Assembly (NCBI RefSeq): GCF_900143185.1
Contig: NZ_FSRQ01000004.1
Span: 248,001-312,000, forward strand
Direction of reading: 5' to 3'
Length of the DNA stretch: 64,000 nucleotides
DNA from: Chryseobacterium scophthalmum
GTDB taxonomy: Bacteria > Bacteroidota > Bacteroidia > Flavobacteriales > Weeksellaceae
Positions 54,926-62,649 of the stretch are shown piece after piece (the first letter of the stretch is position 1; the number at the start of each line of letters is the position of its first letter). The notes beneath the pieces were generated by a model. The model worked only from the letters and a program-made list of their open reading frames with translations. It was not told the DNA's origin and made no database searches. The position numbers and the translations under genes are program-made.

Positions 54926-56974
54926 ATGGAACATAAACACATCTACGACGAAAATGGAAAGCAGCTCTGCTGTACTCCACAGGAAGGCAAAATCTATAAA
55001 GATGCTGGAGCCAAAAAATTAGTTGAAGAAGACGGATGCTGCGCTCCAAAGAAGAAAACGGAAGATCATCAACATACAGATGATGATGGACATGATCATG
55101 CAGAAACTGATAAAACAGCGTTTCAGATGTTCTTGCCTGCGATTATTTCTTTGGTATTGTTATTAGCAGGCATTGCATTGGACAATTACATTAAGCCTGA
55201 ATGGTTTAAAGACTGGGTACGTATTGTCTGGTACGGTGTTGCTTATCTACCGGTAGGCCTACCGGTTTTAAAAGAGGCATTTGAAAGTATCAAACAAGGT
55301 GATGTGTTTTCAGAATTTTTCCTTATGAGCATTGCAACGATAGGGGCTTTCATTATCGGAGAATTTCCTGAAGGAGTAGCGGTTATGTTGTTCTATGCAG
55401 TAGGAGAGGTTTTTCAGACTCTGGCTGTGTCGAGAGCTAAAACCAATATTAAGGCTCTTTTAGATCAACGTCCTGATGAGGTAACGATTATTGAAAATAA
55501 TCAGCCTAAAAAAATCAAAGCTGCCGAAGCCAAAATCGGGGATACGATTCAGTTAAAATCAGGAGAAAAACTGGCATTGGACGGAGAACTGATCTCCGAT
55601 TCTGCGTCTTTCAATACCGCAGCGTTAACAGGAGAGAGCAAACCTGATTCTAAAAATAAAGGTGAAACAGTTTTAGCCGGAATGATCAATATGAACAGCG
55701 TAGCTTTGATTAAGGTTAATACAGCTTATGAGGATAGCAAACTCAGTAAGATCCTTGAACTGGTACAAAATGCAACAGCTCAAAAAGCTCCGACTGAACT
55801 TTTTATCAGAAAATTTGCAAGAATTTACACCCCAATTGTGGTTGCATTAGCTGTTTTGATCTGCTTAGTACCTTATTTCTTTGTTGATGATTATGTTTTC
55901 AGAGATTGGTTGTACAGAGCATTGATTTTCTTAGTTATATCTTGTCCGTGTGCATTGGTGATCTCTATCCCGCTTGGCTATTTTGGAGGTATCGGAGCAG
56001 CGAGCCGCAATGGTATATTATTTAAAGGAAGCAACTTTTTGGATAAGATCGCTGAGATTCAGAATGTGGTAATGGATAAGACCGGAACTATGACAGAAGG
56101 TGTTTTCAAAGTTCAGGACGTTACCATTAAAGAAGGATTTGACAAAGATGAGATTCTCCAATTGGTCAATGTTGTTGAAAGTAAAAGTACCCATCCTGTG
56201 GCTACTGCTGTTCACGAGTTTGTAGGAGAGATCAACAATTCGATCAATTTAGAGGATACTGAAGAAATTGCAGGGCATGGGCTTAAAGCGAGAGCTAATG
56301 GGAAGGAAATCCTGGTGGGTAATTTTAAACTATTGGATAAATTTAAGATCGGTTATGATGTAGACCCATCCAAAATCGTATATACGGTGATAGCTATCGC
56401 ATATGATGGAAAATTTGCAGGATTCATTACGATTGCCGACCGAATCAAGGACGATGCAAAGCAAGCAGTTGAAAAACTTCATAGCTTGAATGTAAAAGCG
56501 ACTATGCTAAGTGGTGACAAGACAACTGTAGTAAAATATGTGGCTGAGCAGATCGGTATTGACAATGCTTTTGGAGACCTGCTTCCGGAAGATAAGGTCA
56601 ACAAGGTCAAAGAAATCAAAGCAAGAAATGAAAGTGTGGCTTTTGTTGGTGATGGTGTAAATGATGCGCCTGTAGTAGCATTAAGTGATGTTGGAATAGC
56701 AATGGGTGGACTTGGCAGCGATGCGACCATCGAAACTGCCGATGTTGTGATCCAGGATGATAAACCATCAAAAATACCTATGGCGATCAATATTGGAAAG
56801 AAGACCAAAAGGATCGTCTGGCAGAATATCATTCTTGCCTTTGTTGTAAAAGCCATCGTGCTCGTACTTGGAGCTGGTGGACTGGCTACGATGTGGGAAG
56901 CTGTATTTGCTGATGTGGGAGTTGCTTTGATTGCAATACTCAATGCAGTCAGGATTCAAAGAATGAAATTTTAA
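54926..56974 (+). CDS. Zn/Cd/Pb-exporting P1B-2 ATPase (ZntA/CadA-like)
   Basis: A 682-residue pump. A short N-terminal metal-binding region has CCTPQEG, GCCAPKKK and a His/Asp stretch (DHQHTDDDGHDH) in place of a normal HMA domain. It then shows TGESKPD, the transport motif CPCALVISIP, the phosphorylation motif DKTGTMTEG, the hinge GDGVNDAP, a Lys in helix 7 (AFVVKAIVLVLG) and an Asp in helix 8 (FADVGVALIAILNAVRI), which together mark the Zn/Cd/Pb subgroup. It exports divalent soft metals from the cytoplasm. Confidence 0.92.
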   Translation: MEHKHIYDENGKQLCCTPQEGKIYKDAGAKKLVEEDGCCAPKKKTEDHQHTDDDGHDHAETDKTAFQMFLPAIISLVLLLAGIALDNYIKPEWFKDWVRIVWYGVAYLPVGLPVLKEAFESIKQGDVFSEFFLMSIATIGAFIIGEFPEGVAVMLFYAVGEVFQTLAVSRAKTNIKALLDQRPDEVTIIENNQPKKIKAAEAKIGDTIQLKSGEKLALDGELISDSASFNTAALTGESKPDSKNKGETVLAGMINMNSVALIKVNTAYEDSKLSKILELVQNATAQKAPTELFIRKFARIYTPIVVALAVLICLVPYFFVDDYVFRDWLYRALIFLVISCPCALVISIPLGYFGGIGAASRNGILFKGSNFLDKIAEIQNVVMDKTGTMTEGVFKVQDVTIKEGFDKDEILQLVNVVESKSTHPVATAVHEFVGEINNSINLEDTEEIAGHGLKARANGKEILVGNFKLLDKFKIGYDVDPSKIVYTVIAIAYDGKFAGFITIADRIKDDAKQAVEKLHSLNVKATMLSGDKTTVVKYVAEQIGIDNAFGDLLPEDKVNKVKEIKARNESVAFVGDGVNDAPVVALSDVGIAMGGLGSDATIETADVVIQDDKPSKIPMAINIGKKTKRIVWQNIILAFVVKAIVLVLGAGGLATMWEAVFADVGVALIAILNAVRIQRMKF

Positions 56975-57000
56975 AAGAGATTATCACAGATAAAAATAGA

Positions 57001-57099
57001 GCAAATTCTAGTATCCTGTTTCCTTAGGATATTACAATTCTAAGGAAAATTTGCCTCCACTCATATTATTAAGATTGAGTTCCCATAAAAGATGGGAAC
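57001..57099. repeat. Nested hairpins after the Zn/Cd ATPase gene
   Basis: TTTCCTTAG (57019-57027) pairs with CTAAGGAAA (57040-57048), and an outer pair GCAAATT/AATTTGC (57001-57007 with 57048-57054) flanks it. A separate 8-bp hairpin GTTCCCAT/ATGGGAAC lies at 57079-57099. No T-run follows directly, so a regulatory or processing role is as likely as termination. Confidence 0.5.
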
Positions 57100-57184
57100 A
57101 GGGAAGTTACATCCAATTTTACGATATAAAATTGAATACTATTAATGTTAGATCCGAACAATAAAAATCAGAAATATAATTTTT

Positions 57185-57976
57185 ATGTGGACTTATGTAA
57201 AAAAAAACTCAATACTAATCCTTTTACTGAAATTCTCTCTAAGTATTTATGCTCAGGATAGTTTGTCATTGCAAAAAACTGCTCAACAAGATTCTTTAAT
57301 AATAAGAGATGATACTTTGGATTATAAAAAACTTATTGTTCCGGTTAGCTTGATATCGGCAGGTGCAATTGGTTTTACAATTCCTGAAATCAAAAAGTTT
57401 GATTATGATGTGAGAAGGGAGGTAAACGATCATACATTAAACAATTCAAAATTAGACAACTATACCTTATTTGTACCAGCTGCGCTCGTTTATGGTTTAA
57501 ACATAGCGGGTGTTCGAGGGAAACATAACTTAAAAGATCGAACGATCATTTTAGCAACATCACAAGCTATCTTATTGGCAATAGTTATTCCTTCAAAATC
57601 ATTGATCGGCAGGGAGCGGCCTGATCAATCAAATTATATGTCATTTCCCTCAGGTCATGCAGCGATCGCATTTTCAACTGCACAGTTTATGTTCAGAGAA
57701 TATAGGGACAGCAATTATTGGATCAGTCTGTCAGGATATCCGTTTGCCATTTTTACTAGTGTGTACAGAATCATCAATAATAAGCATTGGGTTACAGATG
57801 TCCTGTCTGGTGCTGGTATCGGAATTTTTTCTACTGAGATAGCATATTGGTTATATCCAAAGATCAAAACTTTATTTAAAAGTAAGAATGAAAAAACATT
57901 ATCTATGATTTCTCCTTATTTCCAGAAGAGTTATCAGCAGAAAAGTTTGGGTTTGAATTACCAGCTATTTTTTTAA
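57185..57976 (+). CDS. PAP2 family phosphatase
   Basis: A 263-residue membrane phosphatase with an N-terminal signal (ending SIYAQD). All three active-site motifs are present: KSLIGRERP (KX6RP), PSGH, and RIINNKHWVTDV (SRxxxxxHxxxD-like, with the His-Asp pair). It would remove phosphate from lipid carriers or phosphatidate in the periplasm. It is next to a small basic membrane protein that starts 10 bp later. Confidence 0.88.
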   Translation: MWTYVKKNSILILLLKFSLSIYAQDSLSLQKTAQQDSLIIRDDTLDYKKLIVPVSLISAGAIGFTIPEIKKFDYDVRREVNDHTLNNSKLDNYTLFVPAALVYGLNIAGVRGKHNLKDRTIILATSQAILLAIVIPSKSLIGRERPDQSNYMSFPSGHAAIAFSTAQFMFREYRDSNYWISLSGYPFAIFTSVYRIINNKHWVTDVLSGAGIGIFSTEIAYWLYPKIKTLFKSKNEKTLSMISPYFQKSYQQKSLGLNYQLFF

Positions 57977-57986
57977 ATGAGAAATT

Positions 57987-58172
57987 ATGGGATTTAAAAG
58001 ACGATTTAGGAGACGAATAATCAGGAGGGGAAAGCATCGGCTTGCGTCAGAAGATATATTCTATTTGATAGTTTTTAGTATCCTGATACTATCTCTTATA
58101 ACATATGGATTTAAGAAATATTTTCATCCTGTCAAAGACCATCATTTTAAATATCATCAAAGTAAAAACTAA
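57987..58172 (+). CDS. Small Arg-rich single-pass membrane protein
   Basis: A 61-residue protein starting MGFKRRFRRRIIRRGKHRLA, followed by one membrane helix (FYLIVFSILILSLITYGF) and a His/Lys-rich tail (YFHPVKDHHFKYHQSK). No family recognised. It starts 10 bp after the PAP2 gene and is probably co-transcribed with it. Confidence 0.5.
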   Translation: MGFKRRFRRRIIRRGKHRLASEDIFYLIVFSILILSLITYGFKKYFHPVKDHHFKYHQSKN

Positions 58173-58350
58173 TCAATCTACTTCCTAAAACGATCAATAG
58201 TTAACTATGGACAGATAGAAATAATATTTTTTTAGAGTAATGTTTTAACATATCACGTTTTTAAAGGACATTTAAAATTATTTAGATGTTTGAAGCAATA
58301 TTGTTTAAAACAATGGAAAGTATTTAAAATCAGTAGATTATAGCTTTGTT

Positions 58351-58366
58351 TTGGCATCTTATTTGC
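58351..58366 (+). promoter_or_regulatory. Sigma-54-type promoter of the His-rich gene
   Basis: TTGGCATCTTATTTGC has GG and GC exactly 10 bp apart and matches the -24/-12 sigma-54 consensus (TTGGCAC-N5-TTGC) closely. It would start transcription near 58378 and give a leader of about 43 nt before the His-rich gene at 58421. A sigma-54 activator binding site should lie upstream. Confidence 0.6.
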
Positions 58367-58420
58367 CTTTCACAAATAACAACATATATAAATTAATATT
58401 CACCTTTAAATTAAAATGTT

Positions 58421-58615
58421 ATGAACAGCGAAGATCAAAAAAAAGAGACACACGACCATCCAGAACATCACGAACACAAAGAACATCATCCGCACAAGGA
58501 ACATCACGAGGGTCCTGAACATGCAGATGAGCCGGAGCATCACGATGAGGCCGAGCATCATCAAGAAAAAGAACATCACGATGAGAAAGAACATCATGAT
58601 GAGAATAAGAAGTAA
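58421..58615 (+). CDS. His/Glu-rich metal-binding small protein
   Basis: A 64-residue protein with 19 His residues, many as EHH triplets, and almost no hydrophobic residues, no cysteine and no signal peptide. It is likely disordered and able to bind several Ni, Zn or Co ions, similar in concept to Hpn-type histidine proteins. It lies behind a sigma-54 promoter and before a hairpin terminator, so it forms its own transcription unit at the end of the Czc block. Frames on the opposite strand here are shadows caused by the repeats. Confidence 0.7.
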   Translation: MNSEDQKKETHDHPEHHEHKEHHPHKEHHEGPEHADEPEHHDEAEHHQEKEHHDEKEHHDENKK

Positions 58616-58633
58616 ATAGCATAGTTCTTATAA

Positions 58634-58668
58634 ATACTGAATTTCAATACTGGAATTCAGTATATTTT
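58634..58668 (+). terminator. Terminator after the His-rich gene
   Basis: ATACTGAATT (58634-58643) and AATTCAGTAT (58654-58663) form a 10-bp perfect stem with a 10-nt loop, followed by ATTTTTAAT. It lies 18 bp after the stop codon. Confidence 0.6.
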
Positions 58669-58900
58669 TAATAATATAATGTACCGTATTTTAATCTTTC
58701 TTCATAAGTGAGCATTTTCAAATATTAATATTTAATTGAGTCGTTATGTATAAAATCTAGATTGAATTCGCTAATTCCAGTAATCCTACGAAACAGTCTT
58801 TCTTGCTTTTTGTCCCTTAACAAAAACATAAAGAATATCCACGGAGTATTAACTCAAGAATGACTTTTTGCTCAATCCTAAGATCTGCGGAGGCAAATTA

Positions 58901-60121
58901 TTAGAAATACGTTGAAATACCAAAGCTGAAGCCTACAGTTTTTGCCGCAGGGTTCGCAAAAATGTCTTTCTGTTTCTGAAATCTATAATTAAGTCTAAAA
59001 ACAGTTTGTGCATTGGGTCTAAAACTGATTGCAGGCATAATACTCCATAAATCTTCTCCAATTTTGCTGTTGTCTTCTCTGAAATGACCTACGTTCCAAT
59101 CTACATACTCTAAACGGCATGCAAGATTAACGGTTGCTCTTTCCCAATCCAAAATTTTTCTTTTAATTATTGGCTGAACAATGTCTATAAATCCTCCATG
59201 CTGCCTGTCTCCATATTGTTGTGTATAAGTTTCCGGGACATCTACTTTAACCCAAGCCCATTCTGCAGTAATTAAAGTTCCAAGGTTTGGAAGTGTATTA
59301 TTATAATCCAATGCAAATACCCGAACCCTTCTTTTATCGTCAACCTGAAGACCTTCATCCTGAAATTTATTATAGATTCCTCCCATATAAGAGACTCCAA
59401 ATTCTCCTGCTTTTTCATGTCTTGTGGCAATTTTTGCTGTTAAAAGAGGAACACCGCTGTTAATTTCTTCAAAACGTTCAGGATTACTTTTGGCAGCAGG
59501 TAAGTACGTTTTGTTTTGATTATTGTCAATAATTGAATTATCAAAATTTCCTGATAGATATACCTCGTATCCGAACATCCACTCGGCTTTATACATTTTT
59601 CCATAAAATCCGAAACCAGCATTACTGAATGTAGCAGGCAACATTTCTGTAGCAGATATAGGACGATCGGTAAACTCCCATTTCGGACCGTCATGATTTT
59701 GGTTGAAAGCACCAATTGGATTCATAATAATTCCTCCTCTCAAATTAAGCAAGGGATTAAACTCTACATCAATGGCAGCAAATTCAATATTAATCTCTTT
59801 ACCTCCTTCTTCTAATTCTATTTCACTCAGAAATTTAATTTTTGAGGAAATTGTAGAAGATACAAAAAGTGTCATCCTACGTAATTGAAATTGATGTCCA
59901 TCAGATATACCATCAGTGCTGATATGCTGCCAATTGGCTTCCGCATAGCCACCAATAGAGACAGGCACTTTCCCTAATCCTAAGAAGGGACGCTTGTAAA
60001 CGGCATCCATGTTCAAAGAGCGAGAACTGTCTACAGGTATTCTTTTTAGTAATTCAGAATCTATCTGTGCTGTGGCTTCCTGAAAAATTAAAATTATAAT
60101 TAGATAGATAATTTTTTTCAT
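58901..60121 (-). CDS. Outer-membrane porin (phosphate-selective porin O/P-like)
   Basis: A 406-residue beta-barrel protein with a signal peptide ending EATAQ and a C-terminal aromatic residue (FGISTYF), standard for outer-membrane barrels. YAEANWQHIS and repeated alternating hydrophobic stretches agree with the OprO/OprP-type family. Specificity cannot be read from sequence. It overlaps the Rieske gene by 4 bp, so it belongs to that operon and may carry the substrate of the redox pair. Confidence 0.75.
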   Translation of the reverse strand: MKKIIYLIIILIFQEATAQIDSELLKRIPVDSSRSLNMDAVYKRPFLGLGKVPVSIGGYAEANWQHISTDGISDGHQFQLRRMTLFVSSTISSKIKFLSEIELEEGGKEINIEFAAIDVEFNPLLNLRGGIIMNPIGAFNQNHDGPKWEFTDRPISATEMLPATFSNAGFGFYGKMYKAEWMFGYEVYLSGNFDNSIIDNNQNKTYLPAAKSNPERFEEINSGVPLLTAKIATRHEKAGEFGVSYMGGIYNKFQDEGLQVDDKRRVRVFALDYNNTLPNLGTLITAEWAWVKVDVPETYTQQYGDRQHGGFIDIVQPIIKRKILDWERATVNLACRLEYVDWNVGHFREDNSKIGEDLWSIMPAISFRPNAQTVFRLNYRFQKQKDIFANPAAKTVGFSFGISTYF

Positions 60122-60564
60122 ACCGGTTTTTTTAAAGAAATTTTCAAAAAATCCGATTCTATGTATACTGGAAATTTTCTTAAGGTCTGATCAGCAGGAC
60201 CGTTTTGTACTAAACCTTGGTTGGAAAATTCACTACCATGTGCAGGACACTGTAGCTTATCTCCAAATACTTGTAACTGGCTACCCTGATGGGTACATTG
60301 CATCCATAATGCTTCATACTCAGTTTCCGAAAAACGAAATACACAAATGGGATATTTGAGAGATTCATTTTGAATAATTACATAGGATAATTTTTTGTCA
60401 GGATATTTTGTATCCATAAAATCCTCCAAAGGCAATATGATATAATCGTCTTTAATCGCTCCTGAAATCATTTTATTGCTTATACACCCTGAAAGAATGG
60501 GAGGAATTGCAGTAAAGCCTAAACAGACCAAACTGCATTTTTTGAGAAATTCAAGTCTGTCCAT
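60118..60564 (-). CDS. Rieske [2Fe-2S] lipoprotein
   Basis: A 148-residue protein with a hydrophobic N-terminus ending PPILSGC (lipobox, or a twin-arginine-free anchor) and a Rieske domain. The cluster ligands are CTHQGSQL and CPAHGSEF (CxH...CxxH). It is a periplasmic one-electron carrier. It starts 3 bp after the di-haem gene ends and overlaps the porin gene start. Unlike bc1-type Rieske proteins it has no cytochrome b partner here. Confidence 0.85.
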   Translation of the reverse strand: MDRLEFLKKCSLVCLGFTAIPPILSGCISNKMISGAIKDDYIILPLEDFMDTKYPDKKLSYVIIQNESLKYPICVFRFSETEYEALWMQCTHQGSQLQVFGDKLQCPAHGSEFSNQGLVQNGPADQTLRKFPVYIESDFLKISLKKPV

Positions 60565-60566
60565 AA

Positions 60567-61769
60567 TTATAAGGATTTCAAAAATTTAATAATAGCTTCT
60601 TTTTCTTGGACTGGTAATTGAGTGTAATTGGTTCTGCTGGTTGCAGCCTCTCCCCCGTGAAGCTGTATTGCTTCTTCTATACTTTTTGCCCTGCCATCAT
60701 GCATTAAGAAGTATTGACCGCCTTGTGATTTTGGAGATAAACCTAACCCCCACAGTGCAGGCGTACGCCATTCATAAGTTTTCGCAGTGCCTTCCGTATA
60801 GTTGTCATCCAAAGAAGCACCCATATCATGAAGTAATAAGTCTGTGTACGGATAAAACTTTTTATTGGATAATGGTGAAATTGAGGAGGATGAAGTTTTC
60901 AGTTCCGGGACATGACATTTATTACAACTTATCTGAGAAAATATAGTCTGACCTTGTTTAATGATACTATTTTCTGCGTCTCGCTGAATAGGTGTTTTCA
61001 ATGTACGAAGATAAAATACAACATCTGCGATGGTCTTATCAGAAACTTCGGGATCAACATTCATTCCTGAATAAACATCGTGAGGATTAAAAGTTGAAGT
61101 AATGCCCATATCTTGATTGTAAGCATTAACGGTTTGTTGTAGTAAACTGTATGTGGATGCCTTTTTACCAAATCTTCCGATATACTTCCCTCCTTTTGTT
61201 ACAGCAAAGAAGAATGGTGCTTGATATGCCGGAAGATCAATATAATTGGGGACTCCTGAGATGCCATCATTATTTGTATCAAAAGGGTCAGCCATTGCCA
61301 AAATATCCATATCAGAAACCAATTCAATAAAACCTAATCCGGTATTGGCAGGCGGAGTAAATTTAGAAAATGTTGCTCCGGGAGGAATTGCTTCCGGAGT
61401 ATAACCTGGTATCGCCCTATTTTGCAATTGAGGACCACCTAAAAGCAAAAATAAATTTCCTGTTTCGTCAGTCTGTCCAAAACGTATAAGAGTAGTAAAG
61501 GGAGTCCCTTTTCCATCACCAGCATGACAGCTTCCACAACTTGTTGCCACGAAGGTTGGACCAAGACCTTTCCCGACCGTGAAGGTTTCATCGTTAAAGG
61601 CGATATCCCCTCGCAAAAATTGTTGGTTTTCAGCATATGATAACCCCACAATGGAGCCATCAAGTAATTCACTCTCATCTATCGCTTCAGGCTGAAGTTT
61701 ATCACAAGCTTGTACGATCAGAAAAAGAAGATAGAAAATTATAATAATAGGTATATATCTCTTGCTCAC
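60567..61769 (-). CDS. DUF1111 di-haem oxidoreductase-like lipoprotein
   Basis: A 400-residue lipoprotein (FLIVQAC lipobox; GTG start, no better start nearby). Two c-type haem sites are visible: CGSCHAGDGKG near residue 78 and CNKCHVPELK near 280. C-terminal HDMGAS and MHDGRAKSIEEAIQLHGGEA are typical of DUF1111 proteins, relatives of di-haem peroxidases. It probably moves electrons with the Rieske protein encoded next to it. Substrate unknown. Confidence 0.85.
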   Translation of the reverse strand: MSKRYIPIIIIFYLLFLIVQACDKLQPEAIDESELLDGSIVGLSYAENQQFLRGDIAFNDETFTVGKGLGPTFVATSCGSCHAGDGKGTPFTTLIRFGQTDETGNLFLLLGGPQLQNRAIPGYTPEAIPPGATFSKFTPPANTGLGFIELVSDMDILAMADPFDTNNDGISGVPNYIDLPAYQAPFFFAVTKGGKYIGRFGKKASTYSLLQQTVNAYNQDMGITSTFNPHDVYSGMNVDPEVSDKTIADVVFYLRTLKTPIQRDAENSIIKQGQTIFSQISCNKCHVPELKTSSSSISPLSNKKFYPYTDLLLHDMGASLDDNYTEGTAKTYEWRTPALWGLGLSPKSQGGQYFLMHDGRAKSIEEAIQLHGGEAATSRTNYTQLPVQEKEAIIKFLKSL

Positions 61770-61779
61770 GTTTTTTTTT

Positions 61780-61787
61780 CAAATATA
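61780..61787 (-). promoter_or_regulatory. -7 promoter element of the di-haem/Rieske/porin operon
   Basis: On the minus strand 61787-61780 reads TATATTTG, an exact TAnnTTTG box. It ends 10 bp before the GTG start, so the leader is very short. A perfect palindrome begins at its upstream edge. Confidence 0.6.
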
Positions 61788-61818
61788 ATAAAAAGTTAGA
61801 TTAATCTAACTTTTTATT
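61787..61818. promoter_or_regulatory. 32-bp perfect palindromic operator
   Basis: The two 16-nt halves are AATAAAAAGTTAGATT and its exact complement. The core TTAGATTAATCTAA resembles operators of DtxR-type metal repressors (TTAGGTTAACCTAA). It covers the -33/-7 spacer of the operon below, an ideal place for repression. No regulator gene is adjacent. Confidence 0.65.
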
Positions 61819-62251
61819 TCGCTATGTCTAATTATTTTTATGACTGCTGTGCATTTATAGCAAACACTATAAATAAAGATTAGATAATTTGAAACGGAAT
61901 TTAATCTCAGGATATGTGCTGTTAGGATATTTTTCTTGAAAAACAATAACCTTTATCGCATAGTAAATTAATGTGGATATTGAACAGTCCTAGTGTACAA
62001 ATTTTAATAGCCAGACGAAACAGTTGGTTGCCAAGTGCTAAGGTTGACCGTCTTAATAGTAGTAGGTAATTATTTTTTGTAAATTATACAATTTTACCAT
62101 CTAAACTTACCAAAGATAAAAAGGATGATAGTTCATTAATGATTTTTGGTTTGGGGATTTATATCAAAAGCGAAAAATGATTAGGGCAGGGTATATTTGT
62201 TATTTGAAAATCTGTGGATTATGGAAGAGATAGAAAAAAGATCTACATTTA
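61819..62251. other. AT-rich intergenic stretch without a recognised gene
   Basis: About 430 bp upstream of the promoter at 62252. I find no convincing reading frame or strong structure in it. It may be the end region of the mobile element. Confidence 0.4.
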
Positions 62252-62282
62252 TTTGTGAAAAATAAAAAAAAACATATCTTTG
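62252..62282 (+). promoter_or_regulatory. Consensus promoter without a following gene
   Basis: TTTG (62252-62255), 19-bp spacer, TATCTTTG (62275-62282): a perfect Bacteroidota promoter. No open reading frame follows before the terminator at 62415-62450, so it should make a short RNA. Confidence 0.7.
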
Positions 62283-62393
62283 CACCAGTAAAAACGACGC
62301 ACTCTATTTTTGTTTATTAAAGTGACCTATTCGGTGACCTAAAAATAAGAGAACGACATAAAGCTTATGGATAGGGAGTTTTTCAAATAAGAA

Positions 62394-62413
62394 CAAGTCC
62401 CGTCCGGATCGCA
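62394..62413 (+). other. tRNA 3'-end-like segment, candidate element attachment site
   Basis: CAAGTCCCGTCCGGATCGCA reads like the end of a T-loop (CAAGT), a T-stem strand (CCCGT), a 7-nt acceptor strand, a discriminator G and CA. The matching 5' half of a tRNA is absent upstream. This is what remains at the far end when an element inserts in a tRNA 3' end. Confidence 0.4.
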
Positions 62414-62414
62414 T

Positions 62415-62450
62415 AAAAGCTTCAAAACATTTGTTTTGAAGCTTTTTTTT
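62415..62450 (+). terminator. Strong intrinsic terminator
   Basis: AAAAGCTTCAAAACA (62415-62429) and TGTTTTGAAGCTTTT (62432-62446) form a 15-bp perfect stem, ending in a T8 run (62443-62450). It follows the tRNA-like segment directly. Confidence 0.85.
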
Positions 62451-62649
62451 GTTTTATACCTGTTCTAAAAGGGTAAAAGCTATAAACAGAAAGTAACCTA
62501 CTCAATGATTTGTTGAAAATATATCGCTTTTTTATTTTCGAATATTTGCCAAGAATTATTTTAATTATAATAAGTCTTTATCGTATAAATTTTAACTGAA
62601 AGAGAGTTCTTTAAAGCTGAAAATCAGATCTTTTTAGTATATTCATTAT
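62451..62649. other. Leader region of the DUF2254 gene
   Basis: 200 bp of AT-rich sequence between the terminator and the next gene. No clear consensus promoter is seen. Confidence 0.3.

Larger units (their letters stand above)
62288..62450 (+). ncRNA. Candidate small RNA transcript of about 160 nt
   Basis: The boundaries are inferred from the promoter at 62252-62282 and the terminator at 62415-62450. The transcript includes a direct repeat GTGACCT (62322-62328 and 62334-62340) and the tRNA-3'-end-like segment at 62394-62413. No known RNA family is recognised. It may instead be a disrupted tRNA locus. Confidence 0.35.

Noticed and set aside
58406..58622. Met/Val-rich and Asp/Arg-rich frames opposite the His-rich gene
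   Set aside because: They come from reading the repetitive GAACATCAC-type sequence backwards.
62340..62413. Complete tRNA gene
   Set aside because: Only the 3' T-arm and acceptor strand fit; no matching acceptor 5' strand, D-arm or anticodon arm is present.
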